This document shows positions 58,172 to 64,000 of a DNA stretch of 64,000 nt, in pieces (positions within the stretch are counted from its first letter, which is position 1; each line of letters starts with the position of its first letter). This stretch comes from Streptococcus oralis subsp. tigurinus (GTDB taxonomy: Bacteria > Bacillota > Bacilli > Lactobacillales > Streptococcaceae): positions 124,001 through 188,000 of the forward strand of contig NZ_AP018338.1 of assembly GCF_002356415.1 (NCBI RefSeq), in the 5' to 3' direction. Under the pieces are notes generated by a model, which was not told where the DNA came from, searched no databases, and was given only the letters and a program-made list of their open reading frames with translations. The position numbers and the translations under genes were made by a program.

Positions 58172-58218
58172 AAAATCCAAATTAATAGACTGACTTATTT
58201 GTAGAACGTCAGGGAATG

Positions 58219-58227
58219 TGCTATAAT
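58219..58227 (+). promoter_or_regulatory. promoter of ireB-ruvX-DUF1292
   Basis: TGCTATAAT is an extended -10, 31 nt before the ireB ATG. Confidence 0.5.
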
Positions 58228-58257
58228 AGTACTATTCTAAGGAAAGAGGGTGTTAGA

Positions 58258-58524
58258 ATGGGATTTACTGAAGAAACTGTACGGTTTAAATTGGATGATT
58301 CCAATAAGAAAGAAATTAGCGAAACGTTGACAGATGTTTATGCTTCTTTGAATGACAAGGGCTACAATCCGATTAACCAGATCGTCGGTTATGTATTGAG
58401 TGGAGACCCTGCCTACGTTCCTCGTTATAACAATGCACGAAATCAAATCCGTAAGTATGAGCGTGATGAAATTGTTGAAGAACTGGTACGCTACTACCTT
58501 AAAGGACAAGGAGTCGATCTATAA
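58258..58524 (+). CDS. ireB: IreB family regulatory phosphoprotein (DUF965)
   Basis: 88 residues; start ATG at 58258 after AAAGAGGG, not the upstream frame. The family sequence [14 protein letters not shown] and [21 protein letters not shown] is well kept. In Enterococcus IreB is phosphorylated by the IreK kinase and affects cephalosporin tolerance. It is 3 nt before ruvX, with DUF1292 next: a conserved Firmicutes trio. Confidence 0.93.
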
Positions 58525-58527
58525 TCT

Positions 58528-58947
58528 ATGAGAATTATGGGATTGGATGTCGGTTCAAAAACAGTAGGGGTGGCGATTAGCGATCCGCTCGGCTTCACCG
58601 CTCAGGGACTTGAAATCATCCAAATCAATGAGGATCAAGGCCAGTTTGGTTTTGACCGTATCAAGGAATTGGTTGACAGCTATAAGGTGGAACGCTTTGT
58701 AGTAGGTTTGCCAAAGAACATGAACAATACCAGCGGTCCGCGAGTAGAAGCCAGTCAAGCCTATGGTGCCAAGCTAGAAGAACTCTTTGGTTTGCCAGTA
58801 GACTATCAGGATGAGCGTTTGACAACGGTCGCTGCGGAGCGTATGTTGATTGAACAAGCAGATATCAGCCGTAACAAACGCAAGAAAGTTATTGATAAGT
58901 TGGCTGCTCAGCTGATTTTGCAAAATTATTTAGATAGAAAATTTTAA
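58528..58947 (+). CDS. ruvX: Holliday junction resolvase RuvX (YqgF)
   Basis: 139 residues, RNase H fold. Active-site acidic residues are in [16 protein letters not shown] and in YQDERLTT (near residue 92). Described in E. coli as processing the 5' end of pre-16S rRNA and also as a putative resolvase. Middle gene of the ireB-ruvX-DUF1292 operon. Confidence 0.93.
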   Translation: MRIMGLDVGSKTVGVAISDPLGFTAQGLEIIQINEDQGQFGFDRIKELVDSYKVERFVVGLPKNMNNTSGPRVEASQAYGAKLEELFGLPVDYQDERLTTVAAERMLIEQADISRNKRKKVIDKLAAQLILQNYLDRKF

Positions 58948-58962
58948 GACAGAGGAGAGACT

Positions 58963-59268
58963 ATGTCACACGATCACAACCATGACCACGAAGAACGTGA
59001 ATTGATTACACTAGTAGATGAGCAAGGAAATGAAACCTTGTTTGAAATTCTTTTGACCATCGACGGGAAAGAAGAATTTGGTAAAAACTATGTTCTGCTA
59101 GTGCCGGTTAACGCAGAAGAAGATGAAAATGGTGAAGTTGAAATCCAAGCTTACTCATTCATCGAAAATGAAGACGGAACAGAAGGCGAATTGCAACCAA
59201 TCCCAGAAGACTCAGAAGACGAATGGAACATGATTGAAGAAGTCTTCAACAGCTTTATGGAGGAGTAA
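58963..59268 (+). CDS. DUF1292 family protein (YrzB-like)
   Basis: 101 residues, very acidic ([18 protein letters not shown] at the end), with an N-terminal His-rich stretch ([12 protein letters not shown]) that may bind metal. DUF1292 has no known function. Third gene of the ireB operon, 15 nt after ruvX. Its stop is followed directly by the tandem structured repeats. Confidence 0.9.
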   Translation: MSHDHNHDHEERELITLVDEQGNETLFEILLTIDGKEEFGKNYVLLVPVNAEEDENGEVEIQAYSFIENEDGTEGELQPIPEDSEDEWNMIEEVFNSFMEE

Positions 59269-59445
59269 AAACATCCAGTGGATGTTTTTAGCCCTGCACC
59301 AGAAATTAGAAACGCAGGAACGTTCGGGGAACGTTTTTAGCCCAGTTCCTTAAAATAAGAGAGAACTGGTTTGTTCAGTGAACATTTTTACCCTTACGCT
59401 AAAAATAAAGACCGTAAGTAAGTCCGGTGGACGTTTTTAGCCAAC
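59269..59445 (+). repeat. four tandem units of about 50 bp with covarying hairpins
   Basis: Each unit has a short perfect stem followed by TTTTTAGCCC (or close): ACATCCA-GTGGATGT; AACGTTC-GGG-GAACGTT; TGTTCAGTGAACA; GTCCGGTGGAC. The T-runs begin at 59285, 59334, 59385 and 59434, so the period is 49-51. Between them a second stem with an A-rich loop recurs: CCTGC/GCAGG, CAGTTC/GAACTG, CTTACG/CGTAAG. Stem sequences differ between units but pairing is kept. The four hairpins look like serial weak terminators or a repeated RNA motif. Confidence 0.75.
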
Positions 59446-59485
59446 GTTGAAATTCATAGTAGCTAGTGATTAGCTAACCAGGTAA

Positions 59486-59518
59486 GAGGTCGGGATTTTA
59501 GTCCCAACCTCGTTTTTT
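59486..59518 (+). terminator. strong terminator before folC
   Basis: GAGGT-c-GGGA and TCCC-a-ACCTC form an 9-bp stem with one internal mismatch, followed by TTTTTT. A TAGCTA-N5-TAGCTA hairpin lies just upstream. Confidence 0.8.
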
Positions 59519-59574
59519 ATTTGTAATCATACTTTGATGCGGTAGTTGATTGGACTTTTGTTAAGGAGACATGT

Positions 59575-60825
59575 ATGTTTGAAGTAGAAGAATGGCTTCA
59601 TAGTCGGATTGGTTTAAACTTTAGATCTGGACTTGGACGAATGCAGCGAGCAGTGGATTTGCTGGGGAATCCTGAGAGGACTTATCCTATTATCCACGTA
59701 ACAGGGACTAACGGTAAAGGGTCAACTATTGCCTTCATGAGGGAGTTGTTTGTTACTCATGGTAAAAAAGTTGGTACTTTTACCTCTCCTCATATCATCA
59801 GTATCCATGATCGAATCTGTATCAGTGGACAACCGATTGCTGATGCAGATTTTATCCGTTTGGCGGAGCAGGTCAAGGAGATGGAAAAAACTCTTTTGGA
59901 AACACATGACCAATTATCTTTCTTTGAGTTGCTGACCTTGATTGCTTTTCTCTATTTTAGGGAACAAGAGGTGGATTTAGTTTTACTAGAAGTGGGGATT
60001 GGTGGTTTACTTGATACCACTAATGTCGTAACAGGAGAAATTGCAGTGGTTACTTCCATTGGCCTAGATCATCAGGAGACATTGGGTGACAGTCTGGAGA
60101 AAATAGCAGAGCAGAAAGCTGGTATCTTCAAGGTTGGAAAGAAGGCGGTCATTGCCAAGCTTACTCCAGAAGCAGAGCTTGTCTGTCAAAGTAAAGCGAG
60201 AGAGTTAGCTGTTGAACTTTATCAAGCTGGGCGAGACTTCACATTGAATGCGGGTGATTTTTCAAGTAGCTTAGCAAGATTTTCCCAGCTTAAAATCGGT
60301 TTGGAAGGCGCCTACCAGCAAGAAAATGCCGCCTTGGCTTTACAAACTTTTCTTTTGTTTATGGTGTCAAGAGAGGAAAAAGTCGAAGAAGAGCTTGTGA
60401 GACAGGCCTTGCAAGAAACTCACTGGGCAGGTCGCTTGGAACGGATTCGCCCGCAAATCTACCTAGATGGGGCTCACAATCTGCCAGCCTTGACTCGTCT
60501 AGTCGAGTTTATCCAAGGGAAAATCCAGCAAGGTTACCAGGTTCGCATCCTTTTTGGAGCACTTAAACGCAAGGATTATCAGGGGATGCTAGGCTATCTA
60601 TCTAAGCAGTTGCCTCAGGTGGAACTTAAGGTAACAGGCTTTGACTACCAAGGTTCTTTGGATGAGAGGGATGTGACGGGTTACGATTTGATTCCTTCCT
60701 ATGGCGATTTTATCAGAGAATTTGAAGAAAAGGCCAATGACCAGGACCTGCTTTTCGTGACGGGATCACTCTACTTTATCTCGGAAGTGCGAGCAAGTTT
60801 GATAAGAAGCGATGGGACTAGTTGA
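59575..60825 (+). CDS. folC: folylpolyglutamate synthase / dihydrofolate synthase
   Basis: 416-residue Mur-ligase fold enzyme that adds glutamate to folates (and to dihydropteroate). The P-loop VTGTNGKGST is at about residues 41-50; the LEVGIGGLLDTTNVV and TSIGLDHQETLG stretches (near 140-165) and YLDGAHN (near 297) are conserved. The start follows AAGGAGACATGT. Other folate genes are not in the window. Confidence 0.95.
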   Translation: MFEVEEWLHSRIGLNFRSGLGRMQRAVDLLGNPERTYPIIHVTGTNGKGSTIAFMRELFVTHGKKVGTFTSPHIISIHDRICISGQPIADADFIRLAEQVKEMEKTLLETHDQLSFFELLTLIAFLYFREQEVDLVLLEVGIGGLLDTTNVVTGEIAVVTSIGLDHQETLGDSLEKIAEQKAGIFKVGKKAVIAKLTPEAELVCQSKARELAVELYQAGRDFTLNAGDFSSSLARFSQLKIGLEGAYQQENAALALQTFLLFMVSREEKVEEELVRQALQETHWAGRLERIRPQIYLDGAHNLPALTRLVEFIQGKIQQGYQVRILFGALKRKDYQGMLGYLSKQLPQVELKVTGFDYQGSLDERDVTGYDLIPSYGDFIREFEEKANDQDLLFVTGSLYFISEVRASLIRSDGTS

Positions 60826-60915
60826 CCTTCTAGGTTTAAGTTGTTATACTGGAGGTAGGAGGTACATCTGGAAACTGATCCAGCAAAACATTGACAAAAA
60901 AGAAAGGAAATCGCT

Positions 60916-61371
60916 ATGAAAATCAAAACATTCACACTTTCTATTGCTTTCCTAGCAATTCTTAGTCTAATAGCAGCTTGTGGATCTGCCAACCAGCAAA
61001 ATTCACAGTCTCAATCAAGTCAACCAAGTTCCTCTTCGAGTTCTGTAACGAGTTCAAGCGAAGCTACAACCAGTACGGAACAAAGTTCAACTTCAAGTCA
61101 ATCAAGCAACATCGATGGGACCTATACTGAAAAAGATGAGAAAGACCAGATCACCCTTGTTGTAACAGGTAAAACAGGTACATGGACAGAGGTCGAGCCA
61201 GATGGAGAAAAGGAAGTCAAGCAAGTTACTTTTGATCCAGAAAATCAGCGCGTGATTATCGGTGATGATGTCAAAATTTATGCAGTTAATGGAAATCAAA
61301 TAATTATCGATGATATGGATCGAGAAGCATCTGACCGAGTAGTATCTGACCGAGTGGTATTAACAAAATAG
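60916..61371 (+). CDS. serine-rich lipoprotein of unknown function
   Basis: 151 residues. Signal peptide and lipobox LIAAC (Cys about 19), then a low-complexity Ser/Gln/Thr linker (about 24-70), which should hold the C-terminal domain away from the membrane. The domain has GTYTEKDEKDQITLVVTGK and a duplicated end, EASDRVVSDRVVLTK. The start follows AGAAAGGAAATCGCT. I know of similar uncharacterised proteins in pneumococci, but no function. Confidence 0.82.
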   Translation: MKIKTFTLSIAFLAILSLIAACGSANQQNSQSQSSQPSSSSSSVTSSSEATTSTEQSSTSSQSSNIDGTYTEKDEKDQITLVVTGKTGTWTEVEPDGEKEVKQVTFDPENQRVIIGDDVKIYAVNGNQIIIDDMDREASDRVVSDRVVLTK

Positions 61372-61487
61372 AACTTCAAATCTAACTAAATAGAAGTTTG
61401 GAATTAAGGTTCCGACTTTACCTTCTACGACCTCAATAGCGACTGTCCTAGGATTTGTTCGATATTGAAAAATATAAATAATTATGG

Positions 61488-61517
61488 AGAACTATCATTT
61501 TGGTAGTTCTTTTTTTA
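61488..61517 (+). terminator. intrinsic terminator after the lipoprotein gene
   Basis: AGAACTATCA pairs with TGGTAGTTCT, followed by TTTTTTT. The remainder of 61372-61580 holds no gene. Confidence 0.75.
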
Positions 61518-61584
61518 AAAAATTTGCCAGATTTTTTATTGAAAAATCCGCTTGTCGATTTTTTATGTTCCATTACTACAGAGG

Positions 61585-61921
61585 ACGGGTAGTTTAAAGA
61601 CGGTGGTTTTCTCGGTTAAAAGTATCCTTAAAGTTCACAGTTTATGAAAAAATAAAGGATACGATATTAGCCTTGGGAGATGTGGAGTATAACATTCCTC
61701 ACCAAGCAAGTCGTGCTCTTCCTTTGGTTATGGAAAAGCTAGGTGTGGCTGAGAATCAATACCTCAATCTCGTCACGGACTATGGAAATATGGTGTCAGT
61801 CTCTGTGCCATTTGGCTTGGCCTATTCATTGGACCATGGATTGGTTAAAGAAGGAGATACCGTCTACCTTATGGGAACTGCAGCAGGTATGACAGTCAAT
61901 ATGTTGGCTCTCAAACTGTAA
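61585..61921 (+). pseudogene. remnant of a 3-oxoacyl-ACP synthase III (FabH-like), C-terminal part
   Basis: The open part from 61673 (82 residues) has the thiolase-fold C-terminal signature: NIPHQASRALPLVMEKLG with the catalytic His, TDYGNMVSVSVPFGLAYS (Asn-containing) and a final GTAAGMTVNMLALKL. The same frame is open upstream to about 61585 and still looks FabH-like (KFTVYEKIKDTILALGD), but no start codon, ribosome site or N-terminal catalytic Cys domain exists. It is a decayed 3' end, left beside cls; the intact fab genes would be elsewhere. Confidence 0.75.
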
Positions 61922-62044
61922 TACACATCTGAAAATGGAAGGGCAAGAGTAAAAGGTTGCTATCTACCCCTGAACTGAGGTATACTAGTAGAAAGATTAG
62001 TTTATTAAGCAGTTAAGGAGAATGTTAGAAAAGGAAGGGGATGT

Positions 62045-63577
62045 ATGACAGCTAGAAAAATGCAGCTACTCATGTCCAAGTATGGTTTTAGTATTACTAT
62101 CATGTTGGCAGAGTTGTTTATCATCTTTGGTTTATTTCTCTATCTAGGGCAGATGGCTCCGATTCTCTGGATTATCCTTGTCATTTTAGTAAGCTTAGCG
62201 ACCATTGTATCGATTGTTAATCGATCTATGAATCCTGAGAGTAAGGTAACATGGTTGTTAGTAGCCTTTGTGCCAGTTTTTGGCCCTTTGCTCTATATCA
62301 TGTTTGGAGAGCGCCGTTTATCTAAAAAAGAATTGAAGCAGCTAAAGCAGCTCCAATCAATGGTTTACAGAGAGGATAATAGCAGGGCTCTCCGTTTGGA
62401 GTTAAAAGAACAAGACAAGTCGGCTTACGGGGTTATCAAATCTCTCCTCAGTATGGACACGAATGCAGATGTCTATAATCGAACGGATACCCATTTTTTC
62501 CCTTCAGGGGAAAGCATGTGGCGTCAGATGCTAGAGGATCTCAAAAAAGCCGAGAAGTTTATCTTTCTTGAATACTATATCATCGAAGAAGGTTTGATGT
62601 GGAATAGTATTTTGGAGATTTTGGAAGAAAAGGCAGCTCAAGGAGTAGAAGTTAAGCTTCTTTATGACGATATTGGATGCATGGCAACCTTACCTGGGGA
62701 TTATACCATCCAGCTTCGTAGCCGAGGGATTGAAGCCCATAAATTTAACAAGGTGATTCCACGCTTGACCGTTGCCTATAACAACCGTGACCACCGTAAA
62801 ATCATGATTATCGATGGGCAGATTGCGTATACAGGTGGTGCCAATCTAGCAGATGAGTATATCAACCATATCGAACGCTTTGGTTACTGGAAGGATAGCG
62901 GTATTCGCCTAGATGGATCGGCAGTTAAGGCTTTTACTAGACTCTTTTTATCAACTTGGTATATTAACCGTGGGGAAATTAGTGACTTTGACCAATACCA
63001 TCTCGAAAATCAACCCAAAGATGGGATGGGGCTTTGTATCCCTTACAGTAGCGGTCCCAAACCCATCTACCGAGCCCAGGTTGGAAAAACGGTCTATCAA
63101 AATCTTATCAATCAAGCTACAGACTACGTCTACATCACGACTCCCTATCTGATTGCTGACTACGATCTAACTGAAAGTATTAAAAATGCAGCATTGAGAG
63201 GGGTAGATGTGCGAATTGTGACGCCGTGTATCCCAGATAAAAAGGTTATTCAGTTAGTTACTCGAGGAGCCTACCCAGACTTGCTATCTGCGGGGGTTCG
63301 TATTTATGAGTATAGCCCGGGATTCCTTCATAGCAAGCAAATGCTTGTTGATGGAGAGGCGGCTACTGTGGGAACCATCAATTTTGACTATCGGAGTTTG
63401 CTTCACCACTATGAAAATGCCGTCTTGCTTTATAGAACGCAGTCCATCATCGATATTGAAAGGGACTTTGAAGAGATTTTTAAAGTTTCTCAAGAAATTT
63501 ATCCCCACACCATCAAAACAAGCTGGTATCAAAGCCTGATCAAGGAAATTGTCCAGTTGTTTGCGCCTATGCTCTAA
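62045..63577 (+). CDS. cls: cardiolipin synthase
   Basis: 510-residue membrane phospholipase-D family enzyme that joins two phosphatidylglycerols into cardiolipin. Two or three N-terminal hydrophobic segments are followed by two HKD motifs: HRKIMIIDGQIAYTGGAN near residue 253 and HSKQMLVDGEAATVGTIN near 429. The start follows GAAGGGGATGT. A hairpin terminator follows. Confidence 0.94.
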   Translation: MTARKMQLLMSKYGFSITIMLAELFIIFGLFLYLGQMAPILWIILVILVSLATIVSIVNRSMNPESKVTWLLVAFVPVFGPLLYIMFGERRLSKKELKQLKQLQSMVYREDNSRALRLELKEQDKSAYGVIKSLLSMDTNADVYNRTDTHFFPSGESMWRQMLEDLKKAEKFIFLEYYIIEEGLMWNSILEILEEKAAQGVEVKLLYDDIGCMATLPGDYTIQLRSRGIEAHKFNKVIPRLTVAYNNRDHRKIMIIDGQIAYTGGANLADEYINHIERFGYWKDSGIRLDGSAVKAFTRLFLSTWYINRGEISDFDQYHLENQPKDGMGLCIPYSSGPKPIYRAQVGKTVYQNLINQATDYVYITTPYLIADYDLTESIKNAALRGVDVRIVTPCIPDKKVIQLVTRGAYPDLLSAGVRIYEYSPGFLHSKQMLVDGEAATVGTINFDYRSLLHHYENAVLLYRTQSIIDIERDFEEIFKVSQEIYPHTIKTSWYQSLIKEIVQLFAPML

Positions 63578-63586
63578 CTATCCATC

Positions 63587-63619
63587 AAGATCTAGCCCAA
63601 GGCTGGATCTTATTTTTGT
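63587..63619 (+). terminator. terminator after cls
   Basis: AAGATCTAGCC-CAA-GGCTGGATCTT (one mismatch) followed by ATTTTTG. The T-run also serves as the T-rich part upstream of the cin box. Confidence 0.75.
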
Positions 63620-63624
63620 CTTCT

Positions 63625-63632
63625 TACGAATA
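63625..63632 (+). promoter_or_regulatory. perfect cin box (ComX/SigX promoter)
   Basis: TACGAATA, with a T-rich block about 10 nt upstream, matches the late-competence promoter exactly. The first ATG with AAGGAG follows 20 nt later. Confidence 0.85.
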
Positions 63633-63652
63633 GATAAGTAAAGGAGAAAACC

Positions 63653-63796
63653 ATGCTTAATCTAGAAGATGATGATTTTATCAGAGAGTATAGTAATAGT
63701 CGATTCCACCGTTTTCGTGAAATCGAACGCTTTGCGCTATTGGATAAGAAATTCAGCAAATATCAATCCCAAGCTGACATTCCTGTAAGATTTTGA
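63653..63796 (+). CDS. small protein of a late-competence operon
   Basis: 47 residues, highly charged (MLNLEDDDFIREYSNSR...), no membrane segment; start at ATG 63653 after AAGGAG. It is the first gene after a perfect cin box, so it should be made only in competent cells. No family is recognised. A membrane-protein gene follows after 35 nt. Confidence 0.65.
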   Translation: MLNLEDDDFIREYSNSRFHRFREIERFALLDKKFSKYQSQADIPVRF

Positions 63797-63831
63797 TATA
63801 CTAAAACAGATAAACTTAGAGGAGAAATTGA

Positions 63832-64000
63832 ATGAATGTATACGGGAAAATAGATGAGAAACAAGAAGAATCTCATTACCAAGACTGGTCCGTTCCAGAA
63901 AAGCGAGAAGGAGCTCCGATTCCCTTTTTTAGTATCTTGCTTTGGAGTTTAGTAGCTACAGCTATTTCTGTGGTTATCCCCCTTATTTTTGGTTTAGTAA
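63832..64000 (+). CDS. late-competence membrane protein, Ccs4-like (3' partial)
   Basis: Starts MNVYGKIDEKQEESHYQDW after GAGGAGAAATTGA and runs off the right edge after 56 residues. A charged N-terminus is followed by the beginning of a hydrophobic segment (ISVVIPLIFGLV). From memory, S. pneumoniae has the competence-induced gene ccs4 next to cls, so this position together with the cin box suggests a Ccs4-like protein; only the first part can be seen. Confidence 0.65.
   Translation, partial: MNVYGKIDEKQEESHYQDWSVPEKREGAPIPFFSILLWSLVATAISVVIPLIFGLV

Noticed and set aside
59269-59445. The 50-bp periodic hairpins as a CRISPR array
   Set aside because: There is no constant repeat with variable spacers; stems differ between units, only TTTTTAGCC is constant, and no cas gene is near.
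61585-61921. A functional small thiolase-fold protein
   Set aside because: The piece lacks the N-terminal half with the catalytic cysteine and has no plausible start signal, so I call it a remnant.

Overview
The window is chromosomal DNA of a Streptococcus of the mitis group (S. mitis, S. oralis or S. pneumoniae relatives). The evidence is low G+C DNA with AGGAG ribosome sites and extended -10 (TGnTATAAT) promoters, two BOX elements, competence sigma-factor (cin) boxes, a MET-box, pneumococcus-like proteins (MutS 844 aa, MutL 649 aa, HK07/RR07-type two-component genes) and long runs of gene order that I recall from S. pneumoniae. No rRNA, tRNA, CRISPR array, intact IS element or prophage is visible. 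Most of the window is housekeeping; the interest lies in small loci and non-coding DNA between the genes.

Layout. 1-3.4 kb: end of an amino-acid binding lipoprotein, then argG and argH. 3.4-3.8 kb: a hairpin-rich non-coding stretch. 3.8-9.4 kb: mnmA, a Nudix gene and mnmG, convergent with rpoY-rnjA. 9.4-10.2 kb: a structured small RNA candidate and a competence-promoter-driven small membrane protein. 10.2-12.3 kb: tsaB-rimI-tsaD. 12.4-15.4 kb: an Rgg-type regulator, a CPBP (CAAX) protease-like protein and an MFS exporter. 15.5-21.7 kb: azlCD, a binding protein, and methionine uptake (metQ, M20 peptidase, metN, metI) under a MET-box. 21.8-24.4 kb: an accessory DltB-like/DltD-like pair plus a hidden DltX-like microprotein, without dltA or dltC. 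24.4-28.7 kb: an MptD-family protein and the yesL/HK/RR trio. 28.7-31.6 kb: small membrane genes, nrdI and an atypical NRAMP transporter. 31.6-40 kb: argS, argR, mutS, a LytTR/DUF3021 pair and mutL. 40-44 kb: two BOX elements and the riboflavin operon under an FMN riboswitch. 44-52.7 kb: ruvA, tag, a SemiSWEET, an S66 peptidase, TfoX-N, DUF1129, corA, uvrA and a nucleotidyltransferase. 52.9-57 kb: pepP and an mgtA-type Mg2+ ATPase behind an M-box riboswitch, a leader peptide and competing hairpins. 57-64 kb: an spx gene, lipoproteins, ireB-ruvX-DUF1292, a tandem structured repeat, folC, a fabH-like remnant, cls and the start of a second competence-induced operon.

How parts work together. DNA repair is dense (mutS, mutL, ruvA, ruvX, tag, uvrA). 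Several regions are controlled by metabolites: methionine (MET-box), FMN (riboswitch with two terminators) and Mg2+ (M-box, plus a proposed leader-peptide layer). Two sites for the competence sigma factor ComX mark late-competence genes.

The most novel-looking items are (1) the dltB/dltD/dltX-like cassette with no activating enzyme, (2) the stacked Mg2+ leader of mgtA with an acidic/proline-rich leader peptide, (3) four tandem units of about 50 bp downstream of the DUF1292 gene whose hairpin stems differ in sequence but keep their pairing, and (4) the small RNA candidate between rpoY and the competence-promoted gene. All functions are inferred from sequence alone.
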